From positions 15,060,254 through 15,124,253 of the forward strand of contig OZ025260.1 of assembly GCA_964019135.1 (NCBI GenBank): a stretch of 64,000 nt of DNA. The letters run 5' to 3'. The notes under the pieces are model-generated. The model was given only the letters and a program-made list of their open reading frames with translations. It made no database searches and was not told the origin of the DNA. Below are positions 11,152-22,473 of the stretch, one piece after another. This DNA comes from Arenicola marina. Lineage: Eukaryota; Annelida; Polychaeta; Arenicolidae. Made by a program: the position numbers and the translations under genes. Position 1 is the first letter of the stretch. The number at the start of each line of letters is the position of its first letter.

Positions 11152-12675
11152 ACGGAATCCCAGGAGGCTCACACATTTGTTAGATTAAATTTGAAAAAAC
11201 AAGATAATTTATCAAGTGAAATTGAAAATATATATTATTTTTACAGTCATTTACGCGTGGAAATCCAAATAAAAATGAAAGAAGAAATCTACGGGTAAAA
11301 ATCACAATGTAAAAATCCAAATGGATTTGAAAATGAAAGTGAAACTGAAATTGATTCTTCTGAAATCAATTTTCGCGAGATCCCGCGAAAATGAAAATGA
11401 AATTTAAAATTACTTCTTCCTGGATAAAGTCTTGCGAGATCTCGCGATACTCTCGTGTTGCCAATGTCAAGGTCGAAGCATCAAGGCTGTGTGTAGTTTG
11501 GTTGTTGGCAATGGGTACTTTTACGGAGTCTGAGGTGATTTTTATAACATTTGCCTATAACAGTATAAGCAACCAGCAGGTACGCCGCCTCGGCTTAGTG
11601 AATAACACCCAGCTGTCGTTTATCGTGATCCCCCTGCGACCTGGGCATGCCTCCACCTCTTTAAACACCCCCACCCCGTACCCCCGGTATCAACGCAAAC
11701 CCCTCCCCCTCCCCTTCACCCCTCCCCTACTGAATAACTGAGCTAATGAATAACGGGACATAAATGTTAAGGATATTTAAACACTTTCTGTGCAATTATT
11801 GTGCATCCAGTACAGAATACTCAAATTGCGGCTAAAGCACGCTAATAAACGAATATCAGTCCAGTAAAACTAAGGCCCAAGCTCATACATTGATTGAGTA
11901 AAAAAAAGGGTTGATTTGAGTTTTAAAAAGGGGCTGTTTCCCGTCCGTTGTTCGTCATTTAACGTAGTACTACTACCTTCAGTGGATAAAATCTGCCTGA
12001 CGTCTTGGTTGGATCTATAGAATTGACGTGTGGTCCGCTTAACTATACTGTAAAATTGGATACTGCTGTGACATGTTAAGAGAAGCGTATTATAGGCAAG
12101 GTTCCCCGGGCAGAGTTCGTTCTCTTGCTGCTGATGGGAAGTTGTGGGCGCGAGACAGTACGGGATTTGTTTGCTTTGATGACGGTTCGGGCGATAAGGC
12201 GTTGGGAGAAATATTATTACTGTTGGCACCAAGCAAGGTAGCTCGCCGCAGACATGGTCACCATGCGGGATAAGCACCCGAAAGCGATATTATGCGCGGG
12301 ATAGGGTTATAAGCACCCAGCGGTAGTGTTGACACATGCGATAGCGTTGACACATCTAGGAGCGACAATGTTTTATACATCCAAGGCGGACCAAGCACTG
12401 CATGCGTGTCGACCTTGACATTGGCAACACGAGAGTATCGCGAAATCTCGCGAGACTTACTTTTAAAGTACTTTTAAATTTCATTTTCATTTTCACTTTC
12501 GCGGGATGTCGCGAAAATTCATGTCAGAATAATTTTCAATTTCAATTTTACTTTTATTTTTAAATCCATTTTGATTTTCACAAAATTATAGATATTCAAT
12601 TTAACATTTACATTTTTACATTTACATTTTTTTCACATTTAGTCTAATAAATGTGTGAGCCTCCTGGGATTCCGT
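11152..12675. mobile_element. Non-autonomous DNA transposon with long inverted arms (Mutator- or hAT-like)
   Basis: The outer ends are inverted copies. The left end starts ACGGAATCCCAGGAGGCTCA, and the complement of the right end starts identically, with 39 of the first 42 bases matching. The inverted arms extend inward to about 11476 on the left and about 12409 on the right, where CCAATGTCAAGGTCGA and its complement match perfectly; the middle of the arms is diverged. The flanks are a direct repeat, tacatagata, at 11143-11152 and 12675-12684. It is 8 to 10 bases long because element and target overlap in an A/T. Unit A keeps a single copy at 6591-6600, an unoccupied site. The core (11477-12408) has short ORFs (for example minus 11870-12277) that I do not recognise and no transposase motif. 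Duplication length and long arms suggest a Mutator-like element; hAT is the alternative. Confidence 0.85.
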
Positions 12676-13616
12676 ACATAGATATATTGAGCACAAATCT
12701 AACGGAAATGTGCTCTACCATTCACGATGAATGTTGAATGGATGATTGGATGAAACACTCCCGAGAAGAGGTGCCCAGATTCCGCATATTAAATATTGCG
12801 CTAAGAGCAACAAAGGGAGGCCTATGTAGTAATCGAACGGACAAGTGTAATGACGTGGCTGTTTTCTTTTTACAATAAGGAAATAATAAGGCGTTTAAAC
12901 AGTTGGTGATACACCAAGACATCTTTAGGTCCTGTTATTGTCTTGTGCTTACACGTTTATGTTACCGTTACAATGCCCAAATTGTAAGAGGTGGGGTAAT
13001 ATTCTGAATGTTTAAAGGGGAGGGAAATGACATAACAGAGAAACAAAAATACGCTTGCTTTCATGTTGAGGTTCTGAGGGTCCGTTTTCATGGATTGAAT
13101 TTACGAAAAACACTCAATCATGATCACAATGCACACCATTGACATCATATGTCAATCTTGTGACATTTATAGAGCGGAGTAATTTCCAAACAACGCCCAG
13201 GTTCAATGCCCTTCAGAAATGGACAGAGCGGACTTCAGTTTGGCTACGTTGATTCATGTGTTTTATAGCGATTTCATGGAATTTCGTAATGGTTTGATCA
13301 TCAATAACCAAAGTTAACTGGAAAAAAAACTGGCCACAAGTAATCTTTCTAATGTGTTCCCATGGTTATATTGTTGTACAACCAGCCTGAAGTCGTTGTC
13401 AGGCGCTAAAGCGGTTTTTCGTCACAACGTTTTTCCTCCCAAAAAAGACACACATATAATAAGTTATCACTGCTAAAATGGATTAACCAAACGCGTTTAT
13501 GCTCGGAATATTTCAAAAAGAACAATCAAATCCCTATTGATAAACATGGGAACAGTTTACGCCATATCTATGTCACAGAAGCAATCTTGACGCTTTGCTT
13601 GCTGGTAGATACTTAC
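12676..13616. repeat. Unit B intron sequence, right of the transposon
   Basis: Collinear with unit A 6601-7607: the blocks GGTGGGGTAATATTCTGAAT (13000 versus 6950) and ACGCGTTTATGCTCGG (13491 versus 7481) are shared. No gene was seen. Confidence 0.65.
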
Positions 13617-13750
13617 GTTCATGCCGGACTGTGTGTCGATCCTCTGCTCTCTGTGAAGCAAAATGCGAGGGGGGGTCTCGCGTGTCTGTTCGAGCTTCTG
13701 CCGTCACAGTGTCTTACTTAGGGCCCTGTCGTTTGCCTGCTGCAAATAGT
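13617..13750 (-). pseudogene. Orphan copy of GT92 first exon (unit B)
   Basis: ATG at 13620-13622, AAC at 13617-13619 and donor GTAAGT at the complement of 13611-13616, as in units A and D. The exon it should join has been deleted (see 10547-10790), so any transcript would lack a GT92 catalytic domain. Confidence 0.55.
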
Positions 13751-15363
13751 CGATTTACCCATCTCTATGTATGGCATATGGTGAAGCAATTTCGATGGCC
13801 ATTACGTTATCATGATTATTTTGATGCTGTTAACCTTTCTAACCGATTTAATCTGGCAACATAATAGGTCTGCTAGTTCTTAAAAAATAGTCAATAATGT
13901 CACAAGATTAACATGTGCTGTAGATTAATATAGTTAATCTAAAGTAGATTAATGCCAGTTTGCATCGACGTCGACCGGGATGACATTATGGAGTAAAACA
14001 TCTCTTTTCACGTTGTAACCCGAACAACTTCCCGAACAATGACATGGATGTCACATGTGTGTGAATTGGGACTTAGATGTATAATTTCAATTTACTGTAT
14101 GTTGCATAGTATTTGTGGGGTATTGGTAGATTTCATGTTATGGGAATGGGTTGTGACATGTTAGTGTCGGGTGTCATGGTATGATGAGCGTTTAAGGGCG
14201 TGATTAACACTATATAAAACTAGGGAAAATCGATGGGCTGAGTGCCGAGGGCTGAGTGCCGAGGGCTGAGTGCCTGCAAGAGGGCCGTGTGCCGAGGAAC
14301 AAAAGAGCTCGCATAAGTGATATTTATGTGCATAGATAATTTATTATGTAATGATTTGCTATTTTCAATCAGTATGATTGCTAAGCAGCGCAATGTGTGA
14401 TTCCTGTATATATGAGTATGGATAGTAATGATGTATGTGTATGCATGTATGATCATTCGTATATCATTTTATTTGCAGTCGTGAAGCTCCAATAACCTCC
14501 GAATAAACTTATGACATCCCATAACTTGTGTCCTTCCCTAGACAACGTGACAACGATCAATGAGTCAGACATGGACAATGGCTTTCACAATGACATGGAC
14601 ATCGGCATCGACAATGAGTCAGACATGACAAGAAATTTTACAATGACATGGAAAGAAAAATACCGCCCCCACCCAACACACACACCTCCGACATATTCCC
14701 TGCTAACATATTCTCTCGAGACACTTATGTTAGATGTTGAGACCGTTTTTATCTGCTGTCTGCGCCGCTTATTTCCTCTTATGGCTAATGGCTCATGGCT
14801 TATGGCTAATGGCTAATGGCTTATGGCTTATGGCCTGGTTAAGAACTGAGACTGCTGAGGATGACGCTTGGCTAATATAGATGTCATTGCGTGAAACGCG
14901 GTTTCCCGCATGTTCGCGAGATACACAATATGGTGCATGATATATATATATTTTACATTTCTTGCCCAGTCGTTATCACGTTGAAATACAATTCATGCGA
15001 ACGCTTACTTAAAGCTATGGTTGCTCAGATAAATGCGACGAGTGTCTATTTGGCTTCATTCGCAGAATCATTGAATGAAAGGTAAAACCTCGTTTGAGCT
15101 TGTCCCGTATTGTGCGTTGTCCCAAGTAGTTAAATATCATGATTGGTGTTCTATTATCTCATGGTAATTCAGGAGTACCATTATTAAGTGATATATCGAT
15201 TTAGGCTTAGCCTTTGACTCAACATTTAATGAGTTGCAATGTACTTAACCTAAAGCAAGCAAAGCATTGTATACGGAGTTCCTCAAGGTTGCTTAATTCT
15301 TATGGTATTATATATCAATATATTAATACAAAGAGAGATGGTAATACATATAACATAGAGAGT
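13751..15363. repeat. Spacer between units B and C
   Basis: Collinear with 7741-10500 but shorter. It contains the contracted GACAATGACATGG minisatellite (about 14563-14655) and a run of ATGGCTA/ATGGCTT heptamers (about 14779-14832). No gene was seen. Confidence 0.6.
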
Positions 15364-15670
15364 ATCAAGCGTCGTCTTCACTTTCTCCAGCAGCTCGTCA
15401 GCGTACTTGAGCATGACGTCCTCCTAGAGGAGCTCCTTGATTCTGTATCCTTGCCTTATGATGTGTCGGTAATGACAGTCGAGCCCGACGTCTCTGGAGA
15501 CGTTCCGTGTGGTTTCCATGATGTCACACACACTCCAGCCTGGCGGTGCAGAAGTGGTTCCGTACCGCCACGCAATGCATCGGGTCCGAGATAGACTTGA
15601 CGTAAAAGTTGTTCTTGCCCGGGTATTTCATCCTGCGTCGTTAGCGCATGTAGACTGGATAGTTCTCGTT
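15364..15670 (-). pseudogene. GT92 unit C fragment, truncated and with stop codons
   Basis: About 100 codons of the GT92 3' end are recognisable from the ENYPAF region to the C-terminal KKT segment. The final codons are missing: a deletion removes the terminal HIEY and stop. In-frame stops replace residues of the F-Q-E-D segment (TCCTCCTAGAGG at 15419-15430) and of the YRRR segment (near 15640), and there are small indels near 15530. Homology ends abruptly at about 15670, where an unrelated repeat with TGCGTGACGTCATG begins. The rest of the gene was lost or cut off by that element. Not functional. Confidence 0.9.
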
Positions 15671-15952
15671 TGTGCGTGACGTCATGTTTCATTGTTTTAC
15701 GAAGTGTCACTATGGCAACGATTGATTATTGAAGGGACCACGGGGCGGTTTGGGTCAGATTACACGATTTTAGCGGTCTTCATTTTTAATGCTATTGTCC
15801 TAATTAACACAACAATTACCCCGATAATCATAATACAGTGACATTGTGGCAGAAAGTTTCTAACTTAATATCTCGCTAACCACAAAGTTCCCAGTATCAC
15901 CATATACATTATCATATATTGCCCTCATCTTACATATAAATAATATGAATAG
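15671..15952 (+). repeat. Dispersed repeat X, left part (interrupted copy)
   Basis: The first about 130 bases, from TGCGTGACGTCATGTTTCAT, are matched in inverted orientation at 23680-23800. From about 15837 the sequence aligns with 44180-44290 (shared GACATTGTG and TTCCCAGTAT.ACCATA blocks). The 44-kb copy continues uninterrupted into sequence that is found here only after 19832, so this copy is split by an insertion. Confidence 0.7.
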
Positions 15953-18900
15953 GCATTGCCTAAGTTGCGAGCTCACCCAAATTAAACAATAATAAAGGCC
16001 TAGCTCTTAAAGCTGTTGTATCAACTGCAGCAGCCAGCTGTCCTAATCTTATAGGTTTCTGGACAACTAGACCCAAAACCAACATGGGTATAGTTAGTTT
16101 GGGGTTGAGTTAGCTTGGGTTCGAGTTGGCTTGGGGTCGAGTTGGCTTGGGGTTGAGTAGGTGATGGGTCGGGCGTGTCGTGGGTCGAGTTGACTAGATG
16201 CAGTCTTATATCTGCTGTATTAGCTGAAGTCGTCTATATTCTTAAAGCTGCCTGTACTGAAATATCTTATTTAAGTTATAGAAATGATGTTTTTATCTAT
16301 TTCTTTTAATTAAAAATTAGATGGATGGCTTAGTTGTTTAACCGTAATATTTGGGCTTAAAGTCATATATGCAGAGAAATACAATAATAAGTAGTTGCTT
16401 GAGTCTGTAATTAATCATATTAGATCTGTTTTATGATAATTAATATCTTATTCATTTTTAATTATCTGACCCTTTTTTCCTTTTGCTAAAATTATATATA
16501 GGTTGATGAGATATTTTTAAATCAAGTTTAAAGCTGGTCATGGATTTATAGCAATCTATACCTATCTATGTACCAGGTATATGTTCATAACAAAGCTACA
16601 CCCTTTCACAGAAAGTGCCCCAATATGGCAAAAAAAAATTGATGACAACATGTCCATAAATATTTCTATTTATATTAGGACTTTAATAGATCTATATCAT
16701 TTCTATTAAAACTATTTTCGGAGGTAACTCCTTCATGAAAAACATATTTTCATTGCCTGTTGTGACCTGTCCATGAGAACAGATACTGAACAATTGCTAA
16801 ATACACCATGAGTAAGCTTCTTGAACACTCACACCATGTCAGAAGTATGTTTTATCATCATCCTTCTTCTTCTGTCATTCTATAACATGTTTTATAGCAT
16901 GCTTTATGCGGTTGTGACCTGTCCATGAGAACATATACTGAGCCGTTGCTAAATACACCACAAGTAAGTTTCTTGAACACTCACCACATGTCAGAAGTAC
17001 GATGTATGTTTTATTATCATCCGTCTTTTTCTATCATCCTAGATCTATACAATTTGCTACCTATGTAATACTGGTATCTCTCACAAAAAATGTTTTTAGA
17101 AAGTAAAGATAAAAAAGATAAGTAAACTGGGCATATGTTACCAAATTTCCAGTGTATAAGTCACACCCACCGATTGGAGAAATAATTAGACTTGAGCCAT
17201 AAATAAGTCGCACCAGTGTATAAGTAAAATGAAGTAAACCGACCATAAGTTAGTTGCCTATTTACCGGTACACACTTTTACATGCTAAACCCTGTTTATT
17301 ATGTATACTTGGTATCTCTATTTGAAAGTAATACTGCTTGAGTAGGAGTAGTCCAGACAGTTTTCTGATCCTCAAAATGGTACACATTTGTGTTGCTTAT
17401 CAATATGAGCTACTAAAACTGTTGTTTCAGTAATTGTTGCCTATTTTAATAAACTTTTAATTCAATAATTGTTGCTTTTTTCTATTAAACTTTAAATCCA
17501 ATAATTGTTGCCTTTTTTATTAAACTTTTAATTCAATAATTGTTGCCTTTTTTATTAAACTTTTTATTGAATAATTGTTGCCTTTTTGATTGATATTTTA
17601 ATTATTTGTCAGCAAGGGGATGTTGAAATACAAAGTACCGGTACAACCATTTTTGTGTGAATATACTCAAAGCTTGACATTTTAAGAGGGGCTGTTTAGT
17701 TTCGGGAAAAGGGATTTCATTCAGTATTTGTTAAACTCTTGATATCCTAGCTATTTTTGTCATAAAATAGCCAGTGATATGTTTAATTTTCATGCCCAAA
17801 TAGACTGGATATGAAAATATTTGTATGTCGTATATTGTTTTGTGATGGTAACCTAGATCAATATTTGTCTGGCAGGGAAACCAGTTTTTGACATTTGACA
17901 TTGAAAATTATTGTATTGGGAAAATTTTAAACTTAAAATGTTGCTTTAAGAGGAATAAAATATATACATTCTGCATTTGATTAAAAATCGTAATAATGGC
18001 ATTAATTTAAATAAGTTATATAGATTAAAATCATTTGAAAATTAACAAAAATAGCACTGAAAAACAGCTATTTTTTCAAATCATAGATGAGTGATATGGT
18101 TGTGAATAAATCTGAATTATCCTGGGGTGTCAAAAAGTAGGCACAATGTGTCAAAAATAGGAAATAGTAAGTCATGTGAACAATATATAATAAAATATTC
18201 TTAAAATATTTACAGTTTTAGTTTAAACTCCTGTTGAATTTTTCTCAATTAAACTCTTCACATTATATATTTCAGGGGTGGAGGCATTTGAAATATAGGC
18301 TTGGAATCGTTAATTAATTAAATTGTTATATTTAAAAAGGCAAAAACTGCAGCTGAAATTTTGATGTCCTAGAGATATGTGTCAGAATTAGGCAAAAAGT
18401 GTCAAATGTTAGAAAATTGTATAGATCTATGAACAATATATACCGGTAATAAAATATTTACAGATTTTGTTTAAAATCCTATTTAATTTGTCTCAAATAA
18501 ACTCTTCAAATTAGAGCTATATATATTTCATGGGTGGAGGCATCTAAAATATAGGTTTGGAATCATAATAGAGACCAGAATTAAATTGTTATATTTAAAA
18601 AGACAAAAACTGCAGCTGAAATTTTATCTCATATGGAAAATTTAGTGTTTACCCTACCTACTTTTTAGTTTTACAGTGACAGACAGTGGTTTAAAGCCAA
18701 AGGCCCCAATTGGCCCAAAATAACTCGGTCTAAACATGATTCCAAATCATCAAAGTAAAACCTGCATTCCAAATAGCAATAGGCCTGCTTCTGTCAGGGT
18801 CACTGACACTGGTGTTGACCACAACTATGCTTGTTCTTTCAACCATTCCAGATTGATTTCATTACGGTCTCCCTGACCATATCCATATGATATCTATGGC

Positions 18901-18999
18901 TAGCCTGAATGTTCAGACGTTACAGTTTGACAGTCTGATGCTTACTGTTACAGTCACAAGAACAAGTGTCAAGACTGTACCGTCTGAACATTCAGGCTA
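18901..18999. repeat. Hairpin with perfect 19-bp arms
   Basis: TAGCCTGAATGTTCAGACG at 18901-18919 is repeated as its exact complement at 18981-18999, with a 61-base loop. The sequence atctatggct flanks both sides (18890-18899 and 19007-19016). It could be a small foldback element. No coding content. Confidence 0.75.
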
Positions 19000-19687
19000 G
19001 GCCTAATCTATGGCTAAAACAGGTAAACATGCAGACTTTAGTTCAAGATCAAAATTAGTCAAAGCTGTCAATTAAGTTAGATGGTTTTATATCAAAATAC
19101 CAACTTCAATCTCAACAAAACGTACTGACAAGTAGACGTCAACAAATCAACGACTAAGTAAGCTTAAGTTATTTGTCTAATTTGACCAGGGTTGACAGTT
19201 TGACAGACGCGAAGACGACACTCGACTTGGTCACTTGGCTTGCCTGACTTAAAAACTTGACAACCAGGGGCTGAAATATTCATTAAAACTGTCATAGCAA
19301 TCGGTTGAAATAAACAGATGACTTTCAAAAATAATACACACCTTGTCTAAATTTCATATGACTTAGATCTATGCCAAACAGCAAAAAAAGAGTTGAGATT
19401 CGAACGCTTTTGCCAGATTCGCATTTTCCGGATGTTAGCATCAGACAGCGTTCCACCAGTAGCCGGGAGAAATTGTGAATAAAAATGTAATCAATGCTTT
19501 ATAGTTTTCATAATCATTATTCTACCTTATTCGGACAAATAAAGCAATAAAATAATAATTGTAGGCGTATATTCTGTTATATATTCTGGAACTTTCTGAA
19601 ATTGCTCCTATTATCGCCTCTACTCGCCGCCATGACGCGCGGTTGGCGTTTTTTTAATCGTATAGTATGGCAATGTATGGCAAGCCA

Positions 19688-19790
19688 AACATATATATAT
19701 ATATATATTTTTTTTCTTCTTCTTTTTTCTTTTTTCTTCTTTCTTCTTCTTCTTCTTCTTCTTCTTCTTCTTTCTTCTTTTTTTTGTATA
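19688..19790. repeat. (AT)n and (TTC)n microsatellites
   Basis: A TATATATA run followed by an imperfect (TTC)n pyrimidine tract of about 85 bases, giving a Lys-rich artificial ORF on the other strand. Confidence 0.9.
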
Positions 19791-19832
19791 CGTTACCATA
19801 ATAGCTCGATAGAGCTCGCTATTATTGAATAG

Positions 19833-20182
19833 AGATTTATGCATTTCTGTTTTACACTGGTATGATCGTTGCTGCGAAGACTTAACAATTGATAACTCCC
19901 GCAACTGTTTGTGCAAATGAAGAGACGTGTCATTGTTAGCTGGTGAATCGTAGTTCTGATACAGTGCCAAAGTTTCTTAGTTAGACACCTTGATTAAATA
20001 TAGATAGTTCAACAGTTTTTCCTTGTTTTTTCGTCGCTTCTTGTATGGAGCAACATGCTACAAATGTTTCAGAAACTTCTAATTAGTTTTGGACAATGAA
20101 GTGTGAATTGTCTTTTAATTGGTACGAAAGGTACGAAAGTGAGTGGAATAAGTATTCCTTTCTACTATTTGGGGCGTTATAT
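19833..20182 (+). repeat. Dispersed repeat X, right part, joined to an inverted GT92-intron fragment
   Basis: 19833-20115 aligns with 44310-44580 (shared AACAATTGATAACT, GCAACTGTTTGTGCAAATGA and ACATGCTACAAA blocks). 20140-20182 is the reverse complement of 5787-5828 in the unit A intron (ACTATTTGGGGCGTTAT), about 37 of 41 bases. Confidence 0.65.
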
Positions 20183-20195
20183 CTCAGGGATGTAA

Positions 20196-20763
20196 GCGAG
20201 TAAATACGCAGGAATAATATGAGCTAAGGTTGACTTGGCGTGGTACCATTAGTTCAAAAATATGGTTGCATCAATCAAACGTTGTACGAGTTTCTATCAC
20301 TATGCATTCGGTTTCTTCTCAGAAATTGAATAACAAGTACAACCTTGTCGAAGCTTGTCGCGTGTTTTACGTAGTTCCAGGTAGCCACGTAATTTGATAT
20401 CTTGCGCGATGCATTATTTTGTCATGGCAAGTGTGTGTGTAATGCGATGATACGAAACTCAAAGACACCATTTAGTTCGAGTATTGCAGACATATTAGTA
20501 CCAATAACCATTAATAATTGATGGATTTATTAATCATTAACTGATATATCGATTTAGGCTTATTATTATCATTTAACTGAACATAAAGTGAGTTGTAATA
20601 ATTAGAAATGAAGAAATAAAATTGTAATTATAAGCGAATATTTCGGTGAGGGTGATAATTGGTATTCTGTAGGGAATCCCTCGTGATATTAAGTAATATA
20701 TGCATATACTACTAGAACGAAATAGGGTAAAACATATATTAAATAGAGTATTTCAGTATATAA
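20196..20763. repeat. 3' flank of GT92 unit D
   Basis: Homologous to 3310-3600 and 9340-9750. Shared features are GCAAGCGAGTAAA-like, TGGTTGCATCA and the GATATATCGATTTAGGCTTA block near 20540. No gene was seen. Confidence 0.6.
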
Positions 20764-22473
20764 TCAATATTCTATATGAAGTTCGGCAAAAGTCTTCTTG
20801 ACATTTTCCAGCAGCTCATCAGCGTATTTAAGCATGATGTCCTCCTGGAAGAGCTCCTTGATTCTGGATCCGTGCTTTATGGAGCGTCGGTAGTGACAGT
20901 CGAGCGCTACGTCTCTGGAAACCTCCCACCTAGTTGCCATGGCGTCATCCGCCAGCTTCACGCTGCAGTAGTGGTTCCGTGACGCCACGCAATGCATCGG
21001 GTCGAAGATGGACTTGACGTGCCAGTTGCTGTTGCCCGGGTACTTCATCCGGCGTCGGTAGCGCATGTAGGTGGAGAAGGCCGGGTAGTTCTCGTCCGGT
21101 ACGGCACCATACTCGTGCTGCAGGATGAACTCGTTGTGAAGGAACTTGTAGTTGATGACCGGTTGGCTGCCGCGTTCTTGCTCCTCCCGAACGAAGGTGT
21201 CGAGCAGCTCCAGTAGGGTGCGTTCGCGTCGCGGGACGATGATCTCGTCGGCGTCGATGACCATGAGTCTGTCGTAGGTGTAGGCCATTGCGTAGACGCA
21301 GTGGGTGACGGAGAGTGTGCTGCGAATGCGGATGTCGAAGAAGGTGTCTTTCAGTTCGATGAAGTTAGACCGTTGGACAGTTAGGTATCCCTGGTCGATA
21401 TAGTAGCGAAGCACATGCCACGTCTCCGAATCGACGCCATCGCTCGTCATGAAGACCTTACCCACCCCGAGGATCCGCTGCAGCTCGAACCACTCGACCA
21501 GCAGCTTCGGGTTCAAGTGGTTGTAGACGATGGGGACGCACGTGCCCAGCTTGACTTGTTCCCCGTGCGAGGCCATCACCTCAACAGGCACCGTCAGCCC
21601 CGCCCCCCACTGACCCACCGCCGTCTGCTTATCGGCGCTGTGGCCCAGCGCCACTCGCCGGAGACGGCCCGCGCATGCGCGGGGCCTGCACGTGACCGTG
21701 GCTGACAAGTACAGCCGGTCCGGAGTGACGGCCACCTTACCGGGAGAATTCAGGTTGATAGTGACCGGGCGGGAGATCTCGAGGTGACCTTGTTCCCCAT
21801 TATCGCCCATGCAATAAACATAACAAAATATCGCCCTCGTCGTTTCATTCAAGGTTGTGTTGTGTCCGATGACAGAGACGATCCGGATGAGGGGTTGTGG
21901 AAGGGGCGGCCGCTGGTCCCAGAAGGCGCTGTACATGTACATAGTCCGATAAGGTCCCGCCACGGTCACAAACGCCCCGTCGTCCAGCAATCGGTGGTCG
22001 CTGAGGCCTTCCGGAATTGCCGACACCAGCGGGTACTCCATGGGTACCCTGGCTCCATCCTCCAGGATCTCCACCGGTTCGGCTGAGGTGTTAACGAGGG
22101 CTGGCTTGGTAGCGGTCGAGGAGACACTCTCGGGGGTCGTCTGGGGAGTTGGCCGGCTCTCCCGATTGCCGACTCCGGCCGCTCTGCTGGTGACGGCAGT
22201 CGAGGTCTCCTTTCCACGGGGTTCCGGGATGGTCATCTCGTCCCCGCCCGGCGATCCCCGTTCTTGGTCGGGGCTTCCCTTATCTGCCACTCTCCGCTCC
22301 GACTGGCCATCCGATTCCAGAGACACCTCTCCACTTTCTTGAGGCAGCCTCGCCATCGGAGGCGGATTTAACGGACCCCCGTGGCCCTCAATGAGAAGCG
22401 CCCTCTGGCGGAAGTACAGCGGGGTAGCGATGACCAAGATGGCGAGAATCGCCGCAGCGCATTGAGCAGTTTT
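20764..22473 (-). CDS. GT92-family glycosyltransferase, main coding exon (unit D)
   Basis: An intact paralogue of unit A. With the proposed first exon (25034-25039) the protein is 571 residues. The same signal anchor follows the start (MNKTAQCAAAILAILVIATP). The lumenal region has SAFWDQRPP, EWFELQRILGVGKV, the catalytic-type DADE at about residues 409-412, KSIFDPMHCV and the shared C-terminus ELHIEY. It is about 47 residues shorter than A, all in the low-complexity stalk, so the catalytic domain is full length. The ORF continues to 22527, but the paralogues diverge upstream of the AAA codon at 22473. That codon follows the tract TGTTTCTCTCTCCAG, so 22474-22527 is read as intron. Whether A and D share an acceptor sugar cannot be told from sequence. 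Confidence 0.87.
   Translation of the reverse strand, partial: KTAQCAAAILAILVIATPLYFRQRALLIEGHGGPLNPPPMARLPQESGEVSLESDGQSERRVADKGSPDQERGSPGGDEMTIPEPRGKETSTAVTSRAAGVGNRESRPTPQTTPESVSSTATKPALVNTSAEPVEILEDGARVPMEYPLVSAIPEGLSDHRLLDDGAFVTVAGPYRTMYMYSAFWDQRPPLPQPLIRIVSVIGHNTTLNETTRAIFCYVYCMGDNGEQGHLEISRPVTINLNSPGKVAVTPDRLYLSATVTCRPRACAGRLRRVALGHSADKQTAVGQWGAGLTVPVEVMASHGEQVKLGTCVPIVYNHLNPKLLVEWFELQRILGVGKVFMTSDGVDSETWHVLRYYIDQGYLTVQRSNFIELKDTFFDIRIRSTLSVTHCVYAMAYTYDRLMVIDADEIIVPRRERTLLELLDTFVREEQERGSQPVINYKFLHNEFILQHEYGAVPDENYPAFSTYMRYRRRMKYPGNSNWHVKSIFDPMHCVASRNHYCSVKLADDAMATRWEVSRDVALDCHYRRSIKHGSRIKELFQEDIMLKYADELLENVKKTFAELHIEY

Larger units (their letters stand above)
15953..19832. mobile_element. 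3.9-kb AT-rich insertion inside repeat X, with internal tandem repeats
   Basis: The segment is absent from the 44-kb copy of repeat X and is bounded by tgaatag on both sides (15946-15952 and 19826-19832), a possible 7-base target duplication. It has no ORF that I believe. It holds several local repeats: about 17-bp repeats with GAGTTGGCTTGGGGT at 16087-16191; a 152-bp direct duplication at 16759-17040 (GTTGTGACCTGTCCATGAGA); five 35-bp copies with AATAATTGTTGCC at 17428-17600; and a ~250-bp duplication at 18127-18363 and 18378-18625. The element class is unknown. Confidence 0.5.

Noticed and set aside
19390..19455. tRNA-like sequence on the minus strand (GTTCGAATC B-box)
   Set aside because: No complete cloverleaf could be drawn and the A-box is poor; at most a SINE remnant. 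The similar GATTCGAAC at 31941 was rejected for the same reason.
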